A DNA stretch of 64,000 bases from Avena insularis (GCA_023614405.1 CM042685.1:185476257-185540256), one strand, 5' to 3'; counted from the first letter of the stretch, positions 10,639 through 22,187 are shown. The notes: a model not told the origin generated them from the sequence alone. Program-made: numbers and translations.

Positions 10639-13570
10639 GAAACCACCCACTCTCTGCATCCAGGCTGTCTTGATTCCTCACTGCAACCCTGCTGCCCCGA
10701 CGAACTACTCCGGCCAAATTCCGACAACTCCGGCCACGTCTCCGCTCCCAGTACCCACTGGATTGCTCCCCATCTTCCTACGAACCTCCCAGTGGCACTA
10801 GCTCACTTGCGCGCGTTCTAGAACGTCGACAACGTCTTCACCAGTGCGCCACCAACGACCCCCGCAACTCCGGTGAGCCCTAGAACTCGACTCCGTGCGC
10901 GCCTCAACTAGTGAATCATGCCATTTTGTTCGCTTGTGTCTTTTGCATCTCCAGGTGCTCGCCAATCACTCGCGCGTGACCTGTAGCCTCGCCTCCGATG
11001 ACCCCCGAACGTGCCAACGTCCGGAGCATCTTCGGCGAGGAATTCCCGCCGCATCCGTGCGCCCCCTGCCTCCTCCCGGAACGTTGAGCATCGCAACGAT
11101 CCCATGAACCTGGTGAGCTACTACTTTTACTCCCTCGCTTCATGTAGCCGACGCGACGCCATATACCGAGCGCGCCGCCGCCAGCGCCGCCACTCGATGG
11201 CCAGTAGATGTGAACCGTAGGATCTCGATCTATTGGATGCGACAGAAAGTTAAGCGAAGGGGTACGAGCTAATTTGCACCGTTCGAACTCATTTAGATCC
11301 AACGCACCTAGTAGCGCAATCCAACCGAAGCGGTACAGACCAATAGAATTAAGCCACATGGCCCCGCCTGCTGATTTAAATAGAAATTTGATCTATTAGA
11401 TGATTGATTTTGTAAATTGCATAACTTTAAATCTACACGTCCAAATTTTGCAAATTTTATATCAATGGAATCAGCAAAGCAATTACTTTCCAACCATGCA
11501 CTTTGTGAAATGAATTGCTTCTGGTAAAATAGATGTTTTTGTAGAAACATGTGTAGGCATAATTTGGATATAAAAATTATTCTAGAAATATTTTTAAGGT
11601 AAAATCTTCGGCAATTGGATTGTTTTGAACCTACTGACCATAGAAACAACATAAAAACGTTAAAAATGTGAAGTTAAAGAATAAATCTTTGAATTGGAAC
11701 ATTTTTAGTCGAATAAAAATGTTGTTTATATGTTTAAAATACTTTTTGGAGAAAAACCTTTGGGAAATGATTTGAATTAAACTCTCTGACCCTAAACACA
11801 AAGTTTTATGATTTAAAAACATATTTGGTGAACCCCATAAAAATTATTACTTTGCTAAAGGCATTTCTAACAACATAAAATATTGTTTTGGTATAAAAAT
11901 GGTTTATAGGTAAAACCTTTTACAAATGATTTTATTATTAAAACACTTGACCACAAAACACTAACATTTGTGTTAAAAATATATTTGGTTAGCACTAGAA
12001 ATATTCTTTGGAATTAAATCCTTTCTAGCTAAACAAAAATGATTTAAAGTGGCCATTTTTCACTAACCTAATATCAAATGGTTTTACCACTTTTTTAAAT
12101 GACCAATAGGTGTTTTCACATGTTTATAACCTATTAGAAACCACTTTTCCAAATAAAACAATCGTTGGCATGTTTGCATGCATTGCCTTGTTTTTATTAT
12201 TTTATGTGATGTTGCTGGAATGGTAGACTGAATATTTGCTTGCTTGATTGAATTGTAGTGGAATTTGAAGAGTGTGACTATTGCAAGATCAAGGAGTGAA
12301 CTTATATTATCTACCAAAAAGGCAAGTGATGCTTCATACTCTTGTCCCATTATTTTCACTATGCATTAGTGATATTTCTAAGTAGGACTTGCATGGAAAT
12401 TTTGCTAAGTATAAACCATGCCATGGGAAATCCTAGTAGATGAAACCTTAGTAGAATTATCCTATGTTAATATTGCTACTACTATCATGCTTAGCTTAGC
12501 TAGTAGAAAACAAGGGTGGTATATATTAATGCTATGGAATATTTCTAAGTCAAGGACTTGTGTTTTGCTTAATAAAACAACTAAGTGAATGAAACACCTG
12601 GGTGGAATGGTAATTGCTTGGTGGTTTTTGGTTGAGTGGTTACACAAGGCCCATTTCTATGGTTTACCTTGTGTATCTCACTTGTGGATTGCCACCCAGG
12701 AACAAATAGATTTGAGATGTCAAATATTGAGAAACTTCTAGTGTAGCCACATGGCATTATGGGCTCTGCCTGGATCATATAGGTTGCAATAACTTAGCCA
12801 AATGGACAGTTGGTGGTAGGGGTTTTGATAGGTTGCAGCGCGTCCATTCTGGTTTAAGGGAAGGCTTCTGAAAGATCTTGTCTTGGTGAAACCAAGTCTT
12901 GTGGGGAAATTGCACCACCTCTACAGAGTGTAAAATCTAAGTACTTAGCCATGACCCTGGCAAAGGACAAAATGAGCATCAAGACATGGAAGTTATCACG
13001 AATCTCCTCATCCCAATTTCTAAGTTAAAAACTTGTGGTTGAACAAGGGTGAAGGTTCACCAATTTCTATTGGTGGTTCCTTGGGTGATTTTTTGACAAA
13101 CAAAAACTTAGTGTTTTCAAATGATAAGGAAAATCTATTTTGAGCAAAGCAAGCCTAAGCTCCACCTAGCCAAAAGCATGTAGATGATAGACTCCAGTAT
13201 ACTACCACAGTATCACTTGACAATATAATTCAAATGTATTGACCCTTGTGGTTGTAACTTATTATGTTGCAGGTTGGTATGATGTTAGTGAGATGTGTTG
13301 ATTAGGATTACAAGTCTACAGCCAACATGATTGTCTGTGGCACTTTGAAGATGAAGGACTCCATGCCATATAGATATTCTGCTGCATTGTAATGAGATAG
13401 CCAAGTGAGCTATGTAAGATGTAATGAATTATTTTATTCCTGGTTATAAAGTTGCACTATGACCTTTGTTTCTTGATATTACATCTTAACTATGGATGAT
13501 AGCTATTGATCCAGGGACTAGCATTGTAAACACAGGGATCTCTGCCTTATTAAAGTTTGGGACCTCTACA
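10639..13570 (+). repeat. 5' LTR of family X element, left part displaced by the chromovirus
   Basis: The segment aligns by eye with the 3'-ward three quarters of the solo LTR (26011-29877, reversed) and with 54692-57863. It ends CTCTACA at 13570, then GA and the primer site. The first part (10640-11220) is GC-rich, then AT-rich. Best conserved against the other copies is 12590-13030, which includes the inverted pair CCTGGGTGG/CCACCCAGG. No coding function is supported. Confidence 0.85.
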
Positions 13571-13572
13571 GA

Positions 13573-13584
13573 TGGTATCAGAGC
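13573..13584 (+). other. Primer-binding site of family X, initiator-Met tRNA
   Basis: TGGTATCAGAGC, an exact match to the usual plant initiator-Met primer site, begins two bases after the LTR end. The same arrangement recurs at 57866-57877. Confidence 0.9.
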
Positions 13585-14257
13585 AATGTGTTGCCTGTAG
13601 GATTTGTAACCCTAGGATTGGACAAAACCACTTAGAAAAAAATAGGAGTTGTATTTGTTCAATACTTATTTACCAAGAATCTTGTAAACTCTTTCCTCAA
13701 CCATTTTGGTTTTGATTCTACATCTCTTCCTTTTCAAACTTGATGGACAAGGACCTCAACCATGAGCAAAGGACTTCACCAACTCAAGGACTTCAACTTC
13801 AACATCATCAAAGACTTCAACTTTATTTTTCACCAAGGACTTCAACTTGGATATCACTAAAGACTACAAGTGAGACAAGAAATATTACTCAAGACTTGAG
13901 GACTAAGGAAACACAACTAAAAGGAACCATCATCACCTTTGAAGTTTTGTGATCAAGATTCAAGAAATTCTCCAAGGATACAAAGATCTTGTTCATGAAG
14001 AATCAACTAAGAAGGATGGAATGATCTCAAGTGAACCATATAGTTGGACCACCATATTACATTTAGATCAAACCCACCAACTTATGTGGTGTAACTAAAA
14101 TATTTTGTTGCCTAAAAATGTGCTTGAAACTTGTTGTTTGAGTGGAGTGTTTGTTTGTGATTGTTTGCACATTGCTTGTGTAAATTGTGATGTGTGTGAT
14201 TAGAATTATTTCCTTAGAAATATTTTGCCTATTCTAATCCCAATCCAACCCAAACAG

Positions 14258-15202
14258 ATGACTACTCCAAGAAACTCCAACATCAAGAATGGTGACAACA
14301 ACAACCAAGAGATGCACATGAGAGAACAACTACTAGCAAACCAAACCCAGTTGAATGAGTTGACAACTCAGTTTTTAGCCAACAACAATGAGTTAGGCCC
14401 AACCATGCAAAAGTTTTTGGAAATTCAATCCCAATTGTTGCAAAGAATGACCACTCAAATGATCAACATGAAAGACAACCTTTCCCAAGGAGATGGTGAC
14501 AACAATGATGTCAAGAATGATATTATAGAAGGAACTCAAGCTTGCAATATTTGTGGAGACAAGGATCACTCTTCCAAAGAGCATGAGGATCAATGCCCCA
14601 ATTGTGAAGAGAAACATCCAACTAATCAGTGCCCCACATCTCAATCTACTTGTTTCCTATGTGAAGGAAATAATCATGTCCCTATCCAATGCCCCATCTA
14701 TTCTATAGTCCAACAAATGAAGCAAGATGGAATGCATCAAATGCTTGGATACCTCCATAAGGGAACTACTTCTACCAAGAAGGATGAAGGCAAAGTCAGA
14801 ACCATGCATCATAAGGCCAAATCCAAAGTGATCACAAAGTGTTGCTACTCTTGTGAAGAAGAAGGTCATATCTCTAGTAACTGCCCCAAGAAGAGAGAAA
14901 GATTTCCCACCTTTGAGGTGAGGTATGAAGAGCATGAACTAGAAGAACTCCTAGCTTTGGAGAGACCCAAAAAGAAGAAGGACATAAGCCAGTTGCAATG
15001 TTACAATTGCAAAGAGATGGGACACTATGCCAGTGATTGCCCAGAAAAGAAAAAGAACCAAGGAAATAAACAAGAGGAATTGATACCAAATAAGAAGAAG
15101 GATAATAGCCAAGTGATGTGTTTCAAATGCAAAGATCTAGGCCATTATGCAAACAAGTGTCTAGAGAAGTCTCATCAAGATCCCAAGCAAGCCAAGATGT
15201 AA
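14258..15202 (+). CDS. Multi-zinc-knuckle Gag/nucleocapsid-like protein of family X
   Basis: I place the start at the ATG at 14258, giving 314 residues; the frame is open a little further upstream but without ATG. After a hydrophilic Gln/Asn/Met-rich N-terminal third come cysteine motifs in a row: two divergent ones (CNICGDKDH..., CPNCEEKHPTNQC) and four standard CX2CX4HX4C knuckles (CFLCEGNNHVPIQC, CYSCEEEGHISSNC, CYNCKEMGHYASDC, CFKCKDLGHYANKC). Lys-rich linkers (KKKKD) separate the later ones. Such knuckles bind RNA in retroelement Gag. No capsid core, protease or RT follows; the stop is followed within ~110 bp by the polypurine tract. The frame is uninterrupted, unlike nearly every other coding region here. 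The bases before ATG (CCAACCCAAACAG) look like a splice acceptor. Four or more knuckles is more than the one to three usual in plant Gag. Confidence 0.85.
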   Translation: MTTPRNSNIKNGDNNNQEMHMREQLLANQTQLNELTTQFLANNNELGPTMQKFLEIQSQLLQRMTTQMINMKDNLSQGDGDNNDVKNDIIEGTQACNICGDKDHSSKEHEDQCPNCEEKHPTNQCPTSQSTCFLCEGNNHVPIQCPIYSIVQQMKQDGMHQMLGYLHKGTTSTKKDEGKVRTMHHKAKSKVITKCCYSCEEEGHISSNCPKKRERFPTFEVRYEEHELEELLALERPKKKKDISQLQCYNCKEMGHYASDCPEKKKNQGNKQEELIPNKKKDNSQVMCFKCKDLGHYANKCLEKSHQDPKQAKM

Positions 15203-15282
15203 TCTAGTTAAGAACTTTTTAAGGGTGGTAGTACCCTAGTTGCCTTGAAGCCAATTTGTAACCCCTATCTTTCCCAAATCTC

Positions 15283-15312
15283 GGAACGAGATTTCTTTTA
15301 AGGGTGGTAGCC
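15283..15312 (+). other. Polypurine tract region of family X
   Basis: CGGAACGAGATTTCTTTT is followed by AAGGGTGGTAG and, two bases on, the 3' LTR start TGTCACATCCC. A second copy of the AAGGGTGGTAG string lies about 80 bp upstream. The layout matches the chromovirus polypurine tract (1816-1850, minus strand). Confidence 0.8.
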
Positions 15313-16507
15313 TGTCACATCCCAAAATTTTCCAAATTTTGAAATGTGAAAAATAAATAAACAAAATAAATGATTGTTAAAATTTAGGGTGAAAAGAAAC
15401 TTTTTGATTCCAAAGGGAAACATCAAAACCCATCTTGAACAAACTTTGAATGAAATTTGAATCCAACTAAATTCAAATCAAGTGAAATGCATTCTTCATA
15501 AATACATCTTGAAATTTAAACACTTGGAAAATAAACCAAATCCCTAAAAAACCTAATGGAAGAAAATCATTTCCAAGATATCTCTAAAACCATGGTTTTG
15601 ATCCATATAAAAATTTGTCAACAAACATTTATAAATGATCAAGAATGACAAATAGAAATATTATAAAACCATAGAAATTGGATTCACTTAATTTGCAGCC
15701 ATAGATAAAATCTTATGAATTTAATAAGATAAGGAAATTGAATTCCCAAAACTAATAAAGCTCCTATCTAAAATCCATACCAAATGGTGAGCAAATAATC
15801 CTAAAGAGAATTAAAAGGACAAACAAATATCAAATAAAATTTTACTAATTGGAATCACCAGGTTTGGATCTTTAAATAAAAAGATATGGATTTTATAAGA
15901 TAAAGGAAGAAATAATAAATAAGGACTATTTTAAAGAGCCAAATTAAAACTTAGCCAAGCAAATAAAATAAAATATTTTCGTTAAATAAAAAGAGTAAAG
16001 GATTATTTAAATAAAATGTTGAGGATTTATTATTATCCAATTTCATTTAGGTAAAGACATTTTCCATTTTAAATGAACATTTAAACATAATGAAGTATTT
16101 AAAATAATAATTCAAAGTGTTTTATTTTTAAATAAAACCTACTAAAAAGATTTGGTAAAATTTAGATTTCAAATGGAGTTCGAAAACATTATTAAATCTT
16201 ATTTGAATTAATACAAGGGCCTATTTTAAATAATTAATATACCCTAAAAAGAATAAAATATATATTCTAAATTTGACTTTAGAATGTATTAATAAACAGT
16301 AATTGATTATACACAAAGTTTGGTAGAGGTTTGAATTTAAATGGAGTTTGAATTGTTTGAATAAAAATCAAAACACAAATTCAAAGTAGTAAAAGAAAAA
16401 CATTCTGTACAAAAAAAAATAGAAAGGAGCCAGCCCAACCCAGCTAGCCCACTAAGCCTAGCAGAAGCCCATTTCCCCCTCTCCCCGAACCGTTTTCTTT
16501 TACTCGC
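15313..16507 (+). repeat. 3' LTR of family X, truncated (first ~1.2 kb)
   Basis: Starts TGTCACATCCCAAAATTTTC, matching the solo LTR read backwards from 29877. It is AT-rich and ends in the stretch with CCAGCCC...CCCACTAAGCC and CTCCCCGAAC, which matches the solo LTR at 29050-29110 reversed. Homology stops at about 16505-16512, where Athila-like sequence begins. Nothing codes here. Confidence 0.85.
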
Positions 16508-16806
16508 AATAACGAAAGTTATCTAACATACTGGGGGATTTATTCCTAAAGTTTCAGCTCAATCCTACTTACAGAGACTCCTCACGAATGTTTATGGTGG
16601 AGCACAGAAATCTGTTTTGGGACAGCAACTCCCCAAATCTTACTTCCCTCTCATTAGAGGTCATTATTGGCACAAAAAGCAAACGAAAAGGATAAGGAGA
16701 GGTAATTACTGATGTAATAACTTCCAAGACTCAAGAAAACTCTTGGGTTATCTCCCAACAAGTACTTTTGTCTAACGCCTTTAAGTTAGGCACAAGAAGC
16801 AAGAAA

Positions 16807-18783
16807 TCAAGTATTTTCAAATGAAGAAGCATTAACATCAAACCTTGCTTTCAAAGGAGGAGCAAAAAGCAACTTCTCTCTCCTCATAGGGAAGTGTTCA
16901 ATACCTTTCTTGAATGGAAATTGATATTTAATGGTGCCTTCTTTCATATCAATGATTGCACCAACAGTTCTAAGAAAGGGTCTTCCCAAAGTAATGGGAC
17001 AAGAATCATTGTATTCAACATCCAAAACATAGAAATCAACAGGGACATAAGAATTGTTAACCATAATGAGAACATCATTAACACTTCCCATGAGTTTCTT
17101 CTTGGCATTATCATTAAGTGGGACATCCAAATAACAATCTTCCAAAGGTGGTAAATCAAGCATTTCATAAATCTTCCTAGGCATAATAGAGACACTAGAA
17201 CCAAGATCACATGAAGCTTTGAGATCAAAGTCATTCAATTGCATATTAATAATGGGTTCCCAACTATCTTCTACTTTCCTAGGAATAGAAGCTTTGTGTT
17301 TCAACTTCTCTTCCTTAATTTTAACAAGAGCAACTGCAATGTGTTTGGTGAAAGCAACATGCATATCACTAGCATCAGGACTTCTATCAAGCTTTTGCAG
17401 GAACATAATCACTTCAGAAATATTGCAACCATCAAGATCAAAATCAAACTTAGCATCACTAGTACTAGACTCATTGGCCTTAGGCATTATTGGAGGAGGA
17501 ATAGGGACTTCTTGTGGTTTCGTGTCATCCATATTGGTGGTGGTGATGGTGCACACACTATTGTTTCTAGCAATTTCATCTTCTCTTTCCCACTTAGCAT
17601 GAAGTTGGGCTAACAGTCTAGCATTTTCATCAAGAGTAACTTGTATGGCATGAGTAGCAGCAAAGGTACTTTCCATGGTTTCAGGTTTAGAAGCCATTTT
17701 ATTAATCAAAGAGGACTGTGCTTCAGACAAAGAGGAAATATTTTGGTCCACATTCAAAATCTTTTCCTCCATAGTCTTATTCAAAGTGGTTTGTTTACTA
17801 ATAAAGTCTTTGAACATGACTTGAAGTTCAGAGGTGGCACTTCTAGCATTGTTTTAGGAGTTTCCATAGGTATTGCCATTATTAGGAGGATAAGGCCTAT
17901 AATTGTTGTTACTACCAAAATTATTCCTATAGGCATTGTTATTGAAATTGTTGTTCCTAATGAAGTTCACATCAACTTGCTCTTCTTGAGAAACCAAAGA
18001 GGCTAAGGGAACATTATTTGGATATAAAGGAGCTTTCCCATTAACAAGCATAGCCATAATAACATCTATCTTATCACTCAAAGAGGAGGTTTCTTCAACA
18101 TAATTTACCTTCTTACCATGTGGAGCTCTCTCAATGTGCCATTCAGAATAATTAACCATCATATTATCAAGGAGTTTTGTTGCAGCACCCAAGGTGATGG
18201 TCATAAAGGTACCTCCAGCAGCTGAATCCAATAGGTTTCTTGAAGAGAAGTTCAAACCTAAATAAAAAGTCTGGAGAATCATCCAAGCAGTAAGTCCATG
18301 AGTGGGACAATTCTTAACCAAAGATTTCATTCTTTCCCAAGCTTGAGAAACATGTTCATTATCAAGTTGTTTAAATTTCATAATATCACTTCTCATAGAT
18401 ATAATCTTAGCAGGAGGGTAGTACTTTCCAATAAAAGCATCTTTGCACTTAATCCAAGAATCAATACTATTTCTAGGCAAGGATAGCAACCATTCATTAG
18501 CTTTTCCTCTCAAGGAGAAAGGAAAAAACTTGAGCTTAATAATATCTCCATCTACATCCTTATACTTCTGCATCTCACAAAGTTCTACAAAGTTATTGAG
18601 ATGGGCAGCAGCAGCATCATAACTAGCACCAGAAAATTGCTCTCTCATCACAAGATTCAACAAAGCAAGCTTAATTTCATAAAAGGTAGCATCAGGAGCA
18701 GGTGGAGCAATAGGAGTGCGAAGGAAATCATTGTTGTTTGTGCTAGTGAATTCACACAACTTGGTGTTCTCAGCAGAGTTCAT
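16807..18783 (-). pseudogene. Gag-protease of Athila-like element (one nonsense codon)
   Basis: I start at the ATG at 18783 (MNSAENTKLCEF); the frame is open for 28 more codons upstream, without an ATG. The N-terminal two thirds is retrotransposon Gag: the FFPFSLRGKANEWLLSLP core, WIKCKDAFIGKYYPP and an Asn-rich tail (NNNFNNNAYRNN). TAA at 17854-17856 is the only stop; the same frame continues to 16807 with a coiled-coil-like stretch, then the pepsin-type protease region ASCDLGSSVSIMPRKIYEML, where Athila proteases carry DLG in place of DSG, and ITLGRPFL. The product would be capsid plus protease. RT does not follow: the conserved 3' non-coding block begins right after the stop. Confidence 0.85.
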
Positions 18784-19003
18784 TTTGGCAAAAGTGGAGC
18801 AAGCCAAAACAGCAGCAGCAACTAGAGAAGGAACTAATTTTTTTGTGTTTTTGATAAGAGAAAGCAAACCTAACTAAACTAATTTTTTTGGAGTTTTTGA
18901 TAAAAAGAGGCAAACAAAACCAAGCAAAAGACACTAAGAAAACCAAAAACAAAGTAAAGAGAAAGGTTGTGAAGGACCCCCCCTTGTGAAGACATCCTTA
19001 GCC

Positions 19004-19019
19004 TCCCTAGCAACGGCGC
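19004..19019 (-). other. Primer-binding site, tRNA-Asp type
   Basis: Minus strand GCGCCGTTGCTAGGG lies about 12 bases after the LTR end. It corresponds to GCGCCGTTGCCGGGG in the element at 25297 and to the Asp-tRNA primer site used by Athila-like elements, with one or two changes. Confidence 0.75.
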
Positions 19020-19031
19020 TAGAAAAATACT

Positions 19032-20599
19032 TGTTGAGGCTCAGATCATTGTAGAGCTTCATTGGGAGACCCCAAGAGGAAGGTAATATGCAGCACAACA
19101 GCAAGTTTTCCCTCAGTAAGACCCCGAGGTTATCGAAACAGTACGTGGAAGGAAACGTCTCAAAGGTGTTGGAAGCAACTTGGAAACCTGCATAACACAA
19201 ACTGAAGACTTTGCCCCTACGAACAGTGAGGTTGTCAATCTCATCGGTTTGCTGAAAACAAAGGATTAACTGTATGGTGTGCAAGGAAATAGTGGTCTGT
19301 AGCAAGTACATAGTAACAATGGAGGATGTATCAATGGTAAAGATTGGACCGGGGTCCATAGTTCACTAGAGGTGTTCTCCTTAAGATAAACAAACATGGC
19401 ATGCTAGGTAAACAAATTACAGCAGGGCAATTGATAGGACTGAGCAAGGCATAACAATGCAATACTAGAGATCATGATCCTATGAGATTCGATTGGGCAA
19501 TACAACAAGATACATAGACCTCCATGCAACTCCATCTATTACTAGAAGTCCACCTTTGGGTTATCATCCGAACCCCCTCCAGTATTAACTTGCAAGCAAC
19601 AGACAACTGCTTTAAGAAGAGTGTGTAAGGTAAACATTCCACTCGTTCCATGAATGAGAGACCGTTGTTTTCCTAGTGGCAACAGCACATCTACAAACCT
19701 TAGAGATTTTTGTCACTTACCTTAGATTAAATAGAGGCATGAACCCACTATCGAGCATAAAATACCCCCTCTTGGAGTCACTAGCAACTACTTGGTCAAG
19801 ATAGCTACTAACAACGAAGAGCATGCAAGATCACAAACAAAATAGACATGATAGAATCAATAAGACAAAACCATTAATCAATCTAACATAGTAATCTCAA
19901 TATCCATAGGATCCCCACAAACACAACATGCATTATTACAAATAGATGAGATCTTGATCATGAATGGAGCTCACAAGATCTAGACATGAAAGCACAGAGG
20001 AGATGCAACCATCTAGCTACTACATGGACCCATAGTCCAAGGTGGAACTACTCACGCTTCATACCGGAGGCTTGCATGATGAAGAAGAAGGCCTCCGGGA
20101 TGACCTCCCCTCTGGTAGGGTGCCGGGAAGAGCTTCATATCCCCCAATCTAGGGACGATGGTGGCGGCGGCTAGAGACAGTTTCGTGGAATATTGACCGG
20201 GTACTTAGGGTTTAGGCATCAGGGGCTTCTTATAGGCGAAGAGGTGAGGAAGGACGGCGACCAGGGGGCCCACAACCTGCCCAGGCACGACCTAGGGTGG
20301 GCCCGCGCCTAGGGGGTGTGGCCTCCCTGTGGCTCCCCTCTGTCTCTCCTATAGACTCCGTGTTCTCCTCGGTGAAATATTGACTTTGGCTTTTTCCCGT
20401 CCAATTTCGAGAATATTTCCTTACTAGCTTTTCTGGAACCAAAAACAATAGAAAATAGGCAACTAGCACTGTGGCAACTTTTTAATAGGTTAGTACCAAA
20501 AAACATAAAAAACACCTCAAAGTGTGGACAAAGCAAAGCAAAGTAGATACTAAACAAGCATGGAACATAAAAAATTATAGATACGTTTCCGACGTATCA
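19032..20599 (-). repeat. 5' LTR of minus-strand Athila-like element
   Basis: Begins on the minus strand TGATACGTCGGAAACGTATC (from 20599) and ends ...CCTCAACA at 19032. The first part matches LTRs at 23819 and 33008 (GTCGGAAACG, the tract before CCATGCTTG, and the GC-rich mid part), but the end is of a different subtype, so the two Athila-like elements belong to related but separate families. Confidence 0.8.
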
Positions 20600-21602
20600 G
20601 GAGCAAAAGGTCAAGGGAATGGGCAACAAGAAGTGGAGGAAGCGCCAAAGGGAGGAAGCGGGGGCTAGGAGGTGCCACTGATCTTGTGTGCCATTGCTGC
20701 TATAAAGCCGCTTCTTTTATATTGCATGTGTTGAACTTGTGTGCTGCCACTACTGAGCATCCTAATTATCGAACCTTGTTGAGTACCATACTATATATAT
20801 CCTATGTTAGCTGCTTTGCCTACATCTGCTTTGTTTACTGAATGTGCTACTTAGATTTTCTTCTCTAGATTTGTTACCAGATTGGGCAAAAATGAGGGCC
20901 AAAAGGAACAATGAATGATGAAGAGAGAAGCTGCTCTAGAAGAAGGATACGAGAGAAGAGAGGGAGGTTGGGAAGAAGATGAGAGGGATGACATGTGGGC
21001 CCTAGGTCCATGTCATTGCTTAATTGTGGGCCCATCAAATTAGTTTAGCTATTAAAATGCGATTAGCCAAAAACTATTTACGTATTTGTAACAGCTCGCC
21101 CCAAAAGCGGTACGTATCCGGAAAAAATCCAGAAGTGGCATTAACATGTTACCCTGGCCCCAATTGTGGTACTAAATGTAGTTTACTCGATAAATGTGGA
21201 TTCACTTCCTTTCCTGAAACACAGTAAAACTTATTTATGGTTTTATTTATAGCTAGTCTATATGATGAGACAATACCACACAGAGCCAGGACATGACCAC
21301 TTGCTAGTCAAGCTATATCTCCAGTCGACATCCTCGATATAGTTGCGTACTGCAGAAGACCGAGGAGGCAACATGCAAACACCCCTCGTTCAAAGAGCCT
21401 CCCATCTTCTCCATCTCCGCTGATCCCCATTTGGCCAATGCTGGCTAGCCGCATTTTGGATACTCTTGAGCACAAACTTCACAAATTTTCCTAGCCATTT
21501 CTCGCCCGCTGCATCGGTTCTTGCAGGAAGCCATCACTCTCATCCAAGAAAACCCAACAATAATATTTGAATCCATCCTTGCCCCCAGTCCATCCAGATT
21601 CA
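20600..21602. other. Non-repetitive-looking sequence, no gene called
   Basis: This stretch lies between the Athila-like 5' LTR and the first gene fragment. It has a short GA-rich piece (20600-20680) with a 20-residue frame and mixed-composition DNA after it. I see no LTR, TIR or sustained coding frame. Position 21360-21600 is slightly GC-richer and may be the 5' flank of the fragment at 21603. Confidence 0.4.
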
Positions 21603-22187
21603 ATGGCAGATTCGATGCATAAGATTCGGTACAGTGGCTAGAGAAACTTCGGCGACGATTCCTTCGGAGAAATCGCTATGCGTATGGACACTACCAGCAC
21701 CGTTTGGCTAGCCGCATGCTCCAAGGAGTTGTGCCGCCAAGTTGCTGGCGGAAAACATAGGTACATCTCTCAGCCTTTGCTGGCACCTGGCTCATGGAGA
21801 GTAGAGACCGTCGTATCCAGGGATGATGGTATGGTGTTCTCCGTGCGATTTGACATGCTCCACTATGGCCTAGCTGTATCCGTCCAGTGCGTCAGGTCGG
21901 CGACGTGCCTGTTTCTGTGGTACATGGTGGAGTTGCACTTCTATAAACCTTCAATGATAGGAGAGGACCTAGAGGAGTTCGCCAAAGATAGCCTGTTTTT
22001 CGAGCCGAAGAGCAGCGCGTCGCCGGCTGCGCTCAGGATGACTAAATATTTCTGGAATTTTCTGATTAATAAACATGATAGGTTCATCCTAGATTAATCA
22101 TTCTTCATCCACAAGGTGGTAGATTACAGATATGACTGTCTTGATTCTGATGATGATCCGCCGTTCAAATTTGGGATTAAATATTGA
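21603..22187 (+). pseudogene. Broken gene fragment 1, unknown product (~194 codons)
   Basis: An ATG at 21603 opens a frame interrupted by TAG (21639-21641) and TAA (22095-22097) yet otherwise continuous to TGA at 22185-22187. Between the stops are about 150 residues, including HRYISQPLLAPGSWRVE and SRDDGMVFSVRFDM, with mixed charge and no membrane segment. That the frame continues past each stop for a sensible distance suggests a decayed protein gene rather than chance. A related fragment lies at 23107. I do not recognise the family. Alternatively it could be a MITE-rich low-copy non-coding locus with a chance ORF. Confidence 0.45.

Larger units (their letters stand above)
10639..16507 (+). 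mobile_element. Family X: non-autonomous long-LTR retrotransposon with a zinc-knuckle ORF
   Basis: Plus-strand element: truncated 5' LTR (to 13570), initiator-Met primer site (13573), a 1.7-kb interior with one substantial ORF (14258-15202), a polypurine tract and a 3' LTR start TGTCACATCCC at 15313. There is no protease, RT, RNase H or integrase, so it must borrow enzymes. The chromovirus at <1-10638 interrupts its 5' LTR, and its 3' LTR is cut at ~16507 by fusion with an Athila-like element. Two more copies of the LTR in the window (26011-29877 minus strand, 54692-57863 plus strand) confirm the family and its ends. It resembles the class called TR-GAG: terminal repeats plus a Gag-like ORF only. 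Confidence 0.85.
16508..20599 (-). mobile_element. Athila-like Ty3/gypsy element, 3' half missing
   Basis: Minus-strand order: 5' LTR (20599-19032), tRNA-Asp-type primer site (~19019-19004), gag-protease (18783-16807), then non-coding sequence that matches 30140-30415 of the plus-strand Athila-like element (shared TTAGACAAAAGTACTTGTTG and the CCCCCAGTATGTTAGATAAC stretch). It breaks at ~16508 against family X. There is no RT or integrase; whether they were ever present in this copy cannot be told. GGAGC at 20600-20604 would be the target duplicate at the 5' end. Confidence 0.85.

Noticed and set aside
13573..13584. Possible tRNA-Met gene
   Set aside because: Only the 3' end complement is present (primer-binding site); no cloverleaf. 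Same at 6588, 57866 and 63942.
13740..13952. 70-codon ORF in the family X leader
   Set aside because: Low-complexity repeats of GGACTTCAACTT; not present in copy 3, whose leader is cut soon after.
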